A DNA stretch of 64,000 bases from NCBI GenBank assembly GCA_032162705.1, contig JAVRON010000097.1, positions 15,038 through 79,037 of the forward strand, given 5' to 3'. Shown piece after piece: positions 16,948 through 25,775 of this stretch (within the stretch, counting starts at the first letter, position 1; the number at the start of each line of letters is the position of its first letter). The position numbers were made by a program, and so were the translations under genes. The DNA is from QHXN01 sp032162705 (GTDB lineage Bacteria; Acidobacteriota; Blastocatellia; Pyrinomonadales; Pyrinomonadaceae). The notes under the pieces are model-generated. The model did no database searches. It had not been told where the DNA came from and saw only the letters and a list, made by a program, of their open reading frames with translations.

Positions 16948-19542
16948 ATGAAACCCAACAAACCAACATCCCTCGCCACAGGGTTCATCTCGCTCTCGCT
17001 AGTCGTTTCGTCCATCGTTGGTGGCGTCCCGGCGAGCCGGGCCCGCGCACAGTCGCGGACGGCTGCAACGCGACGGAGCGAGGCCGCGTATCCGCTGCTC
17101 TCACTCTACGCGAAAGACCTGACGCGGCTGGCACGCCTCGGCAGGCTTCAAGCTTCCGCGGACTACGAGGCCGATATCACAAAAGTCGTCGAGGTGCTCA
17201 CGCGCGACGCAAAGAATAATCCCGTATTGCTCGCCGAATCGGTCGCTGGTTCGGCGGCTGTCGCCAGAGGCGTCGCGCAGAGAATCGCGGCGGGTCGTGT
17301 GCCCGCGCGACTCAATGGTGCGAGCGTCTACAGCCTGAACCGTGACGCGCTGCTCGCCGGTGCGAAGACGAACGAAGAGTTTGCGTCGCGCCTGCGAGGC
17401 GTTCTCGCCGAAGCATCTGGGGCGCGCGGCAAGGTCGTCCTTTTCATGGAAGACCTGCACCAGTACGTCGGCTCTTACACAGAACGTTCGGCGTCGGACG
17501 CCACGCGCGCCGCTATCGAGACAGGGCAGTTGCATCTGATAGGCGCGACGACGAAGGCGATCTATGACGAACACATCGCCAAAGATACGGGGCTGGCGAA
17601 GCTGTTCCAGCCGCTCAGCCTCCAAGCCGACGACAAAAATTCCGGATCGGATAAGGACGACGAGACGGCCACAGTCGAGGGCGACAAGCTCTCCCCCGAG
17701 CTGCGCGAGATGGTCGCGGGCGCGAAGCCGGGCGGCAAGCGCGTCAGCGTCATCATGCAGGCCGACGACCTCCAGAATCCTCAGCTCGAAGCCACACTCC
17801 GGCGCTACGGCGTCAAGGTGGATTCACGCATGATTCAGTTCGGCGCGCTCCGCGTCGATGTGCCGTTGAAGGCACTTACGGAGCTGGCGTCGAACGGCGC
17901 GACGAACTACATCTCGCCGGACAGGCGCATGCTCACATTCGGCCACGTCACGGCCACGACCGGCACGGACGCCGTCCGCAACGGCGGGCTTGTCAACGGG
18001 CTGCCCGGCACGACGCTCGACGGCACAGGCATCGGCATCGCCGTCCTCGATTCCGGGATAGATGTCGCCCACAAGGCTTTTGGCGGCCGAGTCAGATTCA
18101 AGAAAGACTTCACGGCGGAGAACACGACCGCGGACAAAGACGCCTACGGGCACGGTTCGCACGTCGCCAGTGCCGCCGCGGGGGTGAGCGTCACCAGCGG
18201 CAATACATACGAAGGCGTCGCGAGAAACGCGGACATCATCAACTTGCGCGTGCTGGACTCGACCGGCACGGGCCGCACCTCCGACCTGCTCGCCGCGCTC
18301 AACTGGATTCTCAGTCCCGTCGATCCGAACAAGGCAGTCAGCTCTGCCAACCCGACCAACGCGTCGAAGTACAACATTCGCGTCATCAACATGAGCCTCG
18401 GCGCTCCGGCGGTTGATTCCTACAAGAACGACCCTGTGTGCAAGGCCGTCCGTAAGCTCGTTGACGCAGGTCTAGTGGTCGTCGCTGCCGCGGGCAACAA
18501 CGGCAAAGATTCAAAGGGCAACAAGCTCTACGGGCAGATTCACTCGCCGGGCGACGAGCCTTCGGCCATCACGGTCGGCGCGGTGAACACCTTCGGCACA
18601 GACGCGAGGGGCGACGACGGCATCGCCACATACAGCTCGCGCGGGCCGACCCGCGGCTACTACACGGACGCGGCGGGCGCTAAGCACTACGATAACCTGA
18701 TTAAGCCCGACCTCGTCGCGCCCGGCAACAAGCTTATCTACGCCGAGTCCGACGACAAGGACAAGCTGAACCTGCTCGTCACGCAGCACCCGGAACTCGA
18801 TAGCGGCATCAAGGATGACGACAACAGGAAGCTGATGTACCTGTCGGGCACCTCGATGGCGACGCCCGTCGTGTCCGGCACGGTGGCGCTGATGCTTCAG
18901 GCCAACCCACGGCTGACGCCGAACATGGTCAAGATGATTCTGATGTACACGTCGCAGCAGCTCGCGGGCTTCAACACGCTCGAACAGGGCGCGGGGCAGC
19001 TCAACGTTGAGGGCGCGATACGCCTGGCGAGGCTCGTCCGCACAGACATGTCTTCAAGCACGCAGCAGGGCGATCCGCTCCTGACGATGAGCATCCTGCC
19101 CGACCCGAAGACCTCAATCGCAGGCTATCAGTTCCTCTGGTCGCAGGGCGTCCTGCTCAAGCAGCGGTACGCGATGGGGACAGACCTCATCGCCAAGTAC
19201 CAGACGGTCTACGGCACGGGGATGGTGCTCGGCGACGGCATCGTGATGTCGGACGGAATTCTGATGTCGGACGGCATCGTGATGTCGGACGGCATACTCA
19301 TGGGCGACAACATCCTGACCAGCAGCGGCATTCTGATGAGCGACGGTACGCCCTTCATGGCCTGCGGCATCCTGATGTCTGACGGCATCCTGATGGCGGA
19401 CGGGACGTTTATGGGCGACGGCATCCTGATGTCTGACGGCATCCTGATGGCGGATGGGATTCTGATGAGCGATGCCGCGATGCAAGCTATGTCTGCCGCG
19501 GTCAACGGCGACGAAGGGCCCGGGATGACCCCGAGGAATTAG
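16948..19542 (+). CDS. Exported subtilase (S8) with degenerate ClpB-like AAA+ domain and hexapeptide-repeat tail
   Basis: 864 aa. Signal peptide (TGFISLSLVVSSIVGG), then residues about 50-226 align with ClpB nucleotide-binding domain 1: LYAKDLTRLARLGRL, KNNPVLL, VAQRIAAGRVPARLNG, LLAGAKTNEEF, VVLFMEDLHQYVG, LHLIGATTKAIYDEHIAKD, FQP. The Walker A Gly-Lys-Thr is lost (AESVAGSAAV) and the ERRF arginines are gone, so it should not hydrolyse ATP. An inhibitor-like propeptide (about 250-330) precedes a complete S8 catalytic domain: Asp368 (AVLDSGID), His402 (GHGSHVAS), Asn517 (AAAGNNG), Ser636 (SGTSMATP). The tail, about 762-842, is 13-14 repeats of [SGA]DG[IT][LVF]M. Presumably secreted or surface-bound. 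A paralogue follows 81 bp downstream. Confidence 0.93.
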   Translation: MKPNKPTSLATGFISLSLVVSSIVGGVPASRARAQSRTAATRRSEAAYPLLSLYAKDLTRLARLGRLQASADYEADITKVVEVLTRDAKNNPVLLAESVAGSAAVARGVAQRIAAGRVPARLNGASVYSLNRDALLAGAKTNEEFASRLRGVLAEASGARGKVVLFMEDLHQYVGSYTERSASDATRAAIETGQLHLIGATTKAIYDEHIAKDTGLAKLFQPLSLQADDKNSGSDKDDETATVEGDKLSPELREMVAGAKPGGKRVSVIMQADDLQNPQLEATLRRYGVKVDSRMIQFGALRVDVPLKALTELASNGATNYISPDRRMLTFGHVTATTGTDAVRNGGLVNGLPGTTLDGTGIGIAVLDSGIDVAHKAFGGRVRFKKDFTAENTTADKDAYGHGSHVASAAAGVSVTSGNTYEGVARNADIINLRVLDSTGTGRTSDLLAALNWILSPVDPNKAVSSANPTNASKYNIRVINMSLGAPAVDSYKNDPVCKAVRKLVDAGLVVVAAAGNNGKDSKGNKLYGQIHSPGDEPSAITVGAVNTFGTDARGDDGIATYSSRGPTRGYYTDAAGAKHYDNLIKPDLVAPGNKLIYAESDDKDKLNLLVTQHPELDSGIKDDDNRKLMYLSGTSMATPVVSGTVALMLQANPRLTPNMVKMILMYTSQQLAGFNTLEQGAGQLNVEGAIRLARLVRTDMSSSTQQGDPLLTMSILPDPKTSIAGYQFLWSQGVLLKQRYAMGTDLIAKYQTVYGTGMVLGDGIVMSDGILMSDGIVMSDGILMGDNILTSSGILMSDGTPFMACGILMSDGILMADGTFMGDGILMSDGILMADGILMSDAAMQAMSAAVNGDEGPGMTPRN

Positions 19543-19548
19543 ACCTTT

Positions 19549-19589
19549 AAGACAATCGCTCTTACTACAAAGACAATCGCTCTTACTAC
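19549..19589. repeat. Perfect 20-bp direct repeat between the two subtilases
   Basis: AAGACAATCGCTCTTACTAC occurs at 19549-19568 and 19570-19589 (21-bp period), starting 6 nt after the first subtilase stop codon. It could be a duplicated regulatory site or slippage product. Confidence 0.85.
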
Positions 19590-19623
19590 CCGAAGCAATA
19601 CCGGTCGCAAGAGATAAAAATCA

Positions 19624-21819
19624 ATGAAGCTCAAACTCAATACAATTGCTTCCCTGATAGCCTTCATCCTGCTCGTCGGCGCGACGCTGGGACTCGTCCC
19701 CGCGAGGGTCGCCGGCGCGCACTCTTCCGCCCCACAGGAGAGGCAGAAGGTCGGCTGGGATGTAAGTGAAAAGTCCAGGAAAATGGCGGCGTCCGATGAT
19801 CTGGACGTTATCATTCAGCCCGCAGGGGACTGGACTTCGTCGCTCGACGCAGACCTCGACGGCAAGGGCGCGGTCAAGAAATCTTCTTTCAAGAACTTCT
19901 CGTTCCGCGCCGTGAAGATGAAGGCCAGAGACCTTGACTCGCTCGCCTCAAGGTCGGACGTGGCTTACATCACGCTCGACCGCGAAGTGAAGCTGCTCGG
20001 TCACGTCTCGCTCACGTCCGGCGCGGATGCGGCCAGCGTCATGGCTAACTACAGCCCGCTCTACGACGGCACGGGCATCGGCATCGCCGTCCTCGACTCC
20101 GGCATCGACTCGAACCACGCTGCCTTCAGCGGCTCCCGTATCTCCCAGAGCCGCGACTTCACGGGCGAGAATCGCACGGACGACCCTTACGGGCACGGCA
20201 CGCACGTCGCTTCCATCGCCGCGGGCGGCGGTCAGGTCTCGAACGGCGCGTACCGCGGCATCGCCCCGAACGCCAAAATCATCAACCTGCGCGTACTGAA
20301 CTCACAGGGCATGGGCACGGTCTCGGGACTCCTGTCGGCGATAGACTGGATCAAGACTAACCGCGTCGCCTATAACATCCGCGTCGTCAACATGAGCCTC
20401 GGCACCGCCGCCGTTGACTCTTACCGCATAGACCCTCTGTGCCTCGCCGTGCGCGCTCTCGTCGATGCGGGCGTGGTCGTCGTCGCCGCAGCGGGCAACG
20501 AAGGCAAGGACGGGCAGGGAAACAAGGTTTACGGGCAGATTCACTCGCCCGGCAACGACCCTTCAGTCATCACGGTCGGCGCGTCGAACACCTTCGGCAC
20601 AGACTGGCGCAACGACGACGGCGTGACGACCTACAGCTCGCGCGGGCCGACCCGCTCCTTCTCGACCGACTCTTCCGGCGTGAAGCACTACGACAATCTC
20701 GTCAAGCCCGACCTCGTCGCGCCCGGCAACAGGATTATCGACGCGCAGGCCGCCGGGAACCTGCTCGTCACGCAGAACCCGACCCTCGACGCCAACGTCA
20801 GCGGCTCGGCCTCGCGCGACCAGATGTATCTGTCGGGCACTTCGATGGCGACGCCGGTGGTGGCGGGCGCGGCGGCGCTGCTCTTGCAGGCCAATCCATC
20901 TCTGACGCCCAATCTCGTCAAGGCGCTCCTGATGTACTCCGCGCAGCAATTGCCGGGCTTCAACCAGCTTGAGCAGGGCGCGGGCGAAGTCAACATCGAG
21001 GGCGCGATGAGGCTGGCGCGACTCGTCCGCACCGACCTGACTTCGACGACTGCGGTCGGCTCGCCGCTCCTCGTCTCGGCGGCCCCGACCCCGCAGACAA
21101 ACATCGCAGGCTATCAGTTTACTTGGTCGCAGGGCATCATCATGGATCAGACGTTCGCCACCGGCACGAACCTCATCACGAAGTACCAGAAGGTCTACGG
21201 GCTTGGTACGCTGATGGGCGACGGCACGGTCGAGTCGAGAGGGAGTTTGATGAGCGACGGCTCGTTGATGAGCGACGGCGTTTTGATGAGCGACAACATT
21301 CTGACCTCGAACGGAATCACGATCAGCGACGGCTCGATCTTCCTGAGCTGCGGCGTTCTCCTCGGGGACGGCGTACTGCTCGGCGACGGCACGCTGATGA
21401 GCGACGGCGTTTTGATGAGCGACGGCGTTTTGATGAGCGACGGCGTGCTGCTGGGCGATGTCAACGTACAGGCTTCGCAGGCCATGATTCAGGGCGACAA
21501 CACGACCTCGATGGCTAAAGTCGTGGAGGCTTCGCTCCCCCCGAAAGCTCCGAGCGGGCTGACGGCCACGGCTGCGTCGAAGTCACAGATTAACCTGACG
21601 TGGTCGGACAACTCGTCCGACGAGAGCGGGTTCAAGGTCGAGCGTTCAACCGACGGCGTGAGCTTTACGCAGCTCGCGTCGGTCGGCGTGGGCGTGAAGA
21701 GCTACGCGAGCACGTCCTTGAGTTGCGGCAAGAAATACTACTACCGCGTGACGGCCTACAACGCGAACGGCAACTCCGTCTACACGGGCATAGCCAGCGC
21801 AACGACGCCGACGAAGTAG
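19624..21819 (+). CDS. Exported subtilase (S8) with hexapeptide repeats and FnIII domain
   Basis: 731 aa, paralogue of the preceding gene without the ClpB-like part. Signal peptide (IASLIAFILLVGATLGLVPARVAGA), short propeptide-like region (about 55-125), then S8 catalytic domain with Asp158 (AVLDSGID), His191 (GHGTHVAS), oxyanion Asn in AAAGNEG and Ser407 (SGTSMATP). A helical region containing SQGIIMDQTFATGTNLI links to a hexapeptide-repeat tail, about 530-612 (LMSDGV, LLGDGV units, with one Cys unit LSCGVL as in the paralogue). A fibronectin type III domain follows, about 640-731 (APSGLTATAASKSQINLTW..YYYRVTAYNANG). Probably a secreted or cell-surface protease; the FnIII domain would bind polymer or protein. 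Confidence 0.95.
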   Translation: MKLKLNTIASLIAFILLVGATLGLVPARVAGAHSSAPQERQKVGWDVSEKSRKMAASDDLDVIIQPAGDWTSSLDADLDGKGAVKKSSFKNFSFRAVKMKARDLDSLASRSDVAYITLDREVKLLGHVSLTSGADAASVMANYSPLYDGTGIGIAVLDSGIDSNHAAFSGSRISQSRDFTGENRTDDPYGHGTHVASIAAGGGQVSNGAYRGIAPNAKIINLRVLNSQGMGTVSGLLSAIDWIKTNRVAYNIRVVNMSLGTAAVDSYRIDPLCLAVRALVDAGVVVVAAAGNEGKDGQGNKVYGQIHSPGNDPSVITVGASNTFGTDWRNDDGVTTYSSRGPTRSFSTDSSGVKHYDNLVKPDLVAPGNRIIDAQAAGNLLVTQNPTLDANVSGSASRDQMYLSGTSMATPVVAGAAALLLQANPSLTPNLVKALLMYSAQQLPGFNQLEQGAGEVNIEGAMRLARLVRTDLTSTTAVGSPLLVSAAPTPQTNIAGYQFTWSQGIIMDQTFATGTNLITKYQKVYGLGTLMGDGTVESRGSLMSDGSLMSDGVLMSDNILTSNGITISDGSIFLSCGVLLGDGVLLGDGTLMSDGVLMSDGVLMSDGVLLGDVNVQASQAMIQGDNTTSMAKVVEASLPPKAPSGLTATAASKSQINLTWSDNSSDESGFKVERSTDGVSFTQLASVGVGVKSYASTSLSCGKKYYYRVTAYNANGNSVYTGIASATTPTK

Positions 21820-21920
21820 ACGACGCTTTGGAAGGCGCGCGTCTCGGCAGAGCATGTGAACTGACGGAAAGGATTAAGCAGGAGCACGTAGAACCCGAAC
21901 TCTCTTCCAAGCCCCATTTG

Positions 21921-21974
21921 AAAATCACTCACAAACCCGTCGCCTCACAAAAGGACGGGTGAGTGGTTTTTTAT
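21921..21974 (+). terminator. Rho-independent terminator after subtilase genes
   Basis: ACTCAC-AAA-CCCGTC (21926-21941, AAA bulged) pairs with GACGGGTGAGT (21954-21964), 12-nt loop, followed by GGTTTTTTAT. About 100 bp after the stop codon, it would end the subtilase transcript. Confidence 0.75.
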
Positions 21975-22191
21975 CAATCTGACTGGCCGTCGTCAGACTG
22001 ACTGACCGCTATGCTCACCTCGCACGGTCGATGCTAACAAAGGCCGCTGTTTCCGCGGTTATCTCCCGCCCCGACACCTTCACGATCTTGGAATAAGACT
22101 TGCACAAGGGAGTGCGCCCGCGGGCCGACTAACGACCGGGGCTTCCCTACGATTTCAGGCAATTCGGCGGCACCGGCCAACGATGTAACTG

Positions 22192-24696
22192 ATGCTCAAC
22201 TCCACACAAAAACAGCGTCTCGCGCGACCGTACATGTGGACGGTCATCGCCCTCGGTGTATTCGCGTGCGTCTTCACCATCACGCGCATCAATTTTTTTG
22301 GGCTGGGGCTGCGCTTCGGGCTGATCAGCATCGTGACGCTGGCCTTCGGCTCGCGCGTGTACGTAGAGATACCGCGGGTCAGAGGGAAAATTTCGGTCTC
22401 CGATACCTTCATCTTCTTAGCTCTCCTGATCTTCGGCGGCGAGGCCGCGATCCTGCTCGCCGCCGCCGACGCCTTCTGCTCTTCGCGTCGCATCACGAAG
22501 AAGCGGATAGTCATCGCCTTCAACTCAAGCGTCTACGTCTGTTCGACCTTTCTGGCTGTCTTAGTGCTGCGGCTCGCCTTCGGAAACATCCAGCAGCTCC
22601 CGTTCGGCGACCAGACGGTCTACGTCATCGCGGTCTGCGTCATGGCGTTCGTGCAGTACGTCATCAACTCTGGACTCGTCGCCATCGGCGTCGCGCTCCG
22701 CGCCGGACAGCCGGTCTGGCAGATGTGGCGGCAGAATTTCCTCTGGACTTCAATCACATACTTCGCGGGCGCTTCCGCCGCAGGCATCATCGCGAAGCTC
22801 ATCGAGACCTTTGGCATCTACGCCTTCCTCGCCACCGCGCCCATCGTCGTCGTCGTCTACTTCACCTACTGCACCTATCTCAAGAACGTCGAGGCTTCGA
22901 CGAAGCAGGCCGAGCTGGCACGTCATCACGCGCTCGAAGTGCAACAGCACATGGGTGCGCTGCGCGAGTCGGAAGAGCGCTTCCGCAGCGCCTTCGACAA
23001 CGCCACCATCGGCATGAGCGTCGTCTCGCTCGACGGGCGCTGGCTTCAGGTCAACCGCTCGCTCTGCGAGATCATGGGCTACGGCGAGCGCGAGCTTTTG
23101 GACTCGGACATCAAGCAGGTGACGCACCGCGACGACCTCGTCGCCCTCGACGAGCAGATGCAGCGTTTCGGCGCGGGCACGATGTCTTCGCACCAGACCG
23201 AGGTGCGCTACGTACACAAGAGCGGCAAAGTGGTGTGGGCGCATCTCGGCGTGTCGCTCGTGCGCGACGGCGAGGCCACCCCGCTCCACCTCATCTTCCA
23301 GATTCAGGACATCACCGACCGTAAGCGCGCCGAAGAGCAGTTGCTGCACGACGCCTTCCACGACGCGCTCACGGGCTTGCCGAACCGCGCCCTCTTCATG
23401 GATCACGTGAAGATGGCTATCCAGCGCTCGCGCCGCAGCGGCAATCGTCTCTTCGCCGCGCTCTTCCTCGACCTCGACCGCTTCAAGATCATCAACGACT
23501 CTTTAGGCCACATGGTCGGCGACCAACTCCTCGTCGGCATCGCGCACCGTCTGGAGGCTTGCCTGCGCCCCGGTGATACGGTCGCGCGCCTCGGCGGCGA
23601 CGAGTTCACCATCCTGCTCGAAGACCTCTTGACGCCAGACGACGCCATCGACGTTGCGCTCCGCGTGCAGGAGGCCATCACGCAGCCCTTCAACATCGGC
23701 GGGCACGAAGTCTTCACCACGGCAAGCATCGGCATCGCGCTTTCCAACACCGGCTACGAGCGCGCCGAAGACCTTCTGCGCGACGCCGACACCGCGATGT
23801 ACCGGGCGAAGCTCTTGGGCAAGAAGCGCCACATCGTCTTCGACCGGGAGATGCACGACCGCGCGATGGAGCTGCTCCAGATCGAGACCGACCTGCGACG
23901 CGCCATCACACGCAAAGAGTTCTTCGTCAACTATCAGCCCATCGTCTCGCTGGAGACGGGCAAGGTCTCAAGCTTCGAGGCGCTGGTTCGCTGGCGTCAC
24001 CCAGAGCGCGGACTGGTCGGCCCATCAGAGTTCATCCCCGTCGCGGAGGAGACCGGTCTCATCATCCCTCTGGGGCAGTGGGTCTTGAACGAGGCGTGCC
24101 GGCAGGTGCGCGAATGGCAGAAGCTCTATCTCGCCGACGAGCACGTCACGATCAGCGTCAATCTTTCGAGCCGGCAGTTCTCGCAGGCAGACCTGATCGA
24201 ACAGGTCTCTTCGGCGCTGCGCGAGTCGGGGCTGCGACCGGGATGCCTCAAGCTTGAGATTACCGAGAGCATGGTCATGGAGAACATCGACACGGCCATC
24301 GACATGCTCATGCAGTTGCGGGGCCTCGGCGTCGGTCTCTCCATCGACGACTTCGGCACGGGCTACTCGTCGCTGTCTTACCTGCACCGTTTCCCCATCG
24401 ACACTTTGAAGATCGACCGCTCGTTCGTCACACAGATGACGGACAACACGGAGAACGCAGAGATCGTCCGCACTATCGTGACGCTCGCGCGCAGCCTCGA
24501 CATGGATGTTATCGCCGAGGGCGTCGAGACCCGCGAGCAGTTGCGACAGCTCAGCGCACTCGGGTGCGACTACGGGCAGGGGTATCTCTTCTCAAGGCCG
24601 GTGGGCCCGAGCCAGGCGCTTGAGCTTCTGCTGAACGTTGAATACTCTAATCTCACTTCGGCGCAGGAGGAGGCGGAAAGCGTCCTGGCAGCTTAA
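22192..24696 (+). CDS. Membrane PAS-GGDEF-EAL cyclic-di-GMP protein
   Basis: 834 aa. N-terminal membrane domain with about 8 helices (residues 15-235, MASE-like), a PAS domain (ESEERFRSAFDNATIGMSVV..DITDRKRAE), GGDEF domain (DALTGLPNRALFMDH; LDLDRFKIINDSLGH; RLGGDEFTILLED) and EAL domain (FEALVRWRHPERGLVGPSEFIPVAEETGLI; LKLEITES; SIDDFGTGYSSLSYLHRFPIDTLKIDRSFV; VIAEGVET). The GGDEF site is intact and RPGD sits at the inhibitory I-site position. EAL metal-binding motifs are also intact, so the protein could make or break c-di-GMP. Located in the inner membrane. A 4-gene-free gap precedes it, and the acetyltransferase gene follows at 10 bp. Confidence 0.95.
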   Translation: MLNSTQKQRLARPYMWTVIALGVFACVFTITRINFFGLGLRFGLISIVTLAFGSRVYVEIPRVRGKISVSDTFIFLALLIFGGEAAILLAAADAFCSSRRITKKRIVIAFNSSVYVCSTFLAVLVLRLAFGNIQQLPFGDQTVYVIAVCVMAFVQYVINSGLVAIGVALRAGQPVWQMWRQNFLWTSITYFAGASAAGIIAKLIETFGIYAFLATAPIVVVVYFTYCTYLKNVEASTKQAELARHHALEVQQHMGALRESEERFRSAFDNATIGMSVVSLDGRWLQVNRSLCEIMGYGERELLDSDIKQVTHRDDLVALDEQMQRFGAGTMSSHQTEVRYVHKSGKVVWAHLGVSLVRDGEATPLHLIFQIQDITDRKRAEEQLLHDAFHDALTGLPNRALFMDHVKMAIQRSRRSGNRLFAALFLDLDRFKIINDSLGHMVGDQLLVGIAHRLEACLRPGDTVARLGGDEFTILLEDLLTPDDAIDVALRVQEAITQPFNIGGHEVFTTASIGIALSNTGYERAEDLLRDADTAMYRAKLLGKKRHIVFDREMHDRAMELLQIETDLRRAITRKEFFVNYQPIVSLETGKVSSFEALVRWRHPERGLVGPSEFIPVAEETGLIIPLGQWVLNEACRQVREWQKLYLADEHVTISVNLSSRQFSQADLIEQVSSALRESGLRPGCLKLEITESMVMENIDTAIDMLMQLRGLGVGLSIDDFGTGYSSLSYLHRFPIDTLKIDRSFVTQMTDNTENAEIVRTIVTLARSLDMDVIAEGVETREQLRQLSALGCDYGQGYLFSRPVGPSQALELLLNVEYSNLTSAQEEAESVLAA

Positions 24697-24706
24697 AGGG
24701 AAAACG

Positions 24707-25303
24707 ATGGCCGCAGCACTCCTTCACACCGACGCGAGGCAGACTTATCGGTCAGCCGCCGACGAGCTTGAAACCGCACGCCTGCGGCTCAGGATGTTCA
24801 CGCCCGAAGACCTCGACGCGCTGTGCGAGATCACGCGCGACCCCGAAGTGATGCGATACATCGGCCACGGCAGGACGCTCACGCGCGACGAGACGCACTT
24901 CAACCTTCAGGCCATCATCAGCGCCTTCCGGCGGAGGGGTTTCGGCAGGTGGGCACTCGTCAAAAAAGATGGCGGCGCGCTCGTCGGCTATTGCGGGCTT
25001 TCGTTGAGTAATGACGAGGTCGGCGTCGAGCTGGCCTACCTGTTCGCGAAAGCCGAGTGGGGGAAGGGCTTGGCGACGGAGGCCGGGCGGGCGTGCCTGC
25101 GCTACGGCTTCGAGAAGATGCTCGGACTCGAATCAATCGCGGGGCTGACGCGCGGCGCAAACCTCAAGTCGCGTCGCGTGCTTGAGCGTCTAGGGATGAA
25201 GTACCTCCGCGACGGACACTTTTACGGCTACGACTGCGTCTGGTACACAGTCCGACGCGAAGCGTGGCGCGACGACGGCTCACCTTACCGCGTCATCTCT
25301 TAA
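24707..25303 (+). CDS. GNAT-family N-acetyltransferase (RimJ-like)
   Basis: 198 aa from ATG 24707, with AAAGGG 7 nt upstream. Typical RimJ/RimL-type fold: LETARLRLRMFTPEDLDALCEITRDPEVMRYIGHG, GFGRWALVKKDGGALVGYCGL, a beta4 strand VELAYLFAKAEWGKGLATEA (acetyl-CoA pyrophosphate loop Q/RxxGxG replaced by WGKGLATE) and NLKSRRVLERLGM. It acetylates a primary amine, perhaps a ribosomal protein N-terminus or a small molecule. It follows the c-di-GMP gene by 10 bp, so is probably co-transcribed. The 3' end overlaps the DUF4186 gene on the opposite strand by 24 bp. Confidence 0.9.
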   Translation: MAAALLHTDARQTYRSAADELETARLRLRMFTPEDLDALCEITRDPEVMRYIGHGRTLTRDETHFNLQAIISAFRRRGFGRWALVKKDGGALVGYCGLSLSNDEVGVELAYLFAKAEWGKGLATEAGRACLRYGFEKMLGLESIAGLTRGANLKSRRVLERLGMKYLRDGHFYGYDCVWYTVRREAWRDDGSPYRVIS

Positions 25304-25678
25304 GACCTTCCAGACTCTCTCCCAGGTTCCAAGCTGTTCGGTGAGCCAGTGTTTGATGACGGAGAGGACGTAGAGCTTTTCCGCTTCGTCGAGCGCGTGA
25401 CCTTTCGGAATTCCGTGCCACTTCGAGAGGCAGCCGCGGCAGCAGGTCGCCGTGGCGTGCTGAGCGACGAAGACCGGGTGGTTTCGCATCGGCGTCTGGC
25501 GGCCGTCGTTCGGAGGCTCGGCCGGGGCGAGTCGCTTCGCCGTAAAATCCGCCGCGTGTTCGAGGATGACGGGCAGACCTTTCGCGCGCAGGTAGTCGAG
25601 TTCCTTACCCTTCAGGCGAAACCTGCGCCGGAAGTCCGACTTGCCAAGTTCCGCGAAGACTTCTTCGAGGTCGCGCAT
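25280..25678 (-). CDS. DUF4186 domain protein
   Basis: 132 aa. Matches DUF4186: FRLKGKELDYLRAKGL, HAADFTAKRLAPAEPPNDGRQTPMRNHPVFVAQHATATCCRGCLSKWHGIPKGHALDEAEK. The HATATCCRGCLSKWHGI block with a CCxxC motif suggests metal binding. Small cytoplasmic protein of unknown function. Start ATG 25678 is preceded by GGGTGGATTAG. Its 3' end overlaps the acetyltransferase tail-to-tail. Confidence 0.9.
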   Translation of the reverse strand: MRDLEEVFAELGKSDFRRRFRLKGKELDYLRAKGLPVILEHAADFTAKRLAPAEPPNDGRQTPMRNHPVFVAQHATATCCRGCLSKWHGIPKGHALDEAEKLYVLSVIKHWLTEQLGTWERVWKVLRDDAVR

Positions 25679-25680
25679 CT

Positions 25681-25732
25681 AATCCACCCGTCAGCATGCC
25701 GTCGATAATCCACCCGCACGCGTGCCGTTGTG
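25681..25732. repeat. Imperfect 26-bp tandem duplication
   Basis: AATCCACCCG begins two units (25681 and 25707), both continuing to TGCCGT after 6-8 variable bases. It lies immediately upstream of the DUF4186 gene, and on that strand each unit carries a CGGGTGGATT ribosome-binding-site-like sequence. Confidence 0.6.
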
Positions 25733-25775
25733 CACACGCCCCGCCGAGCATCGTGTCCTACGTATGAGAGCCGCG

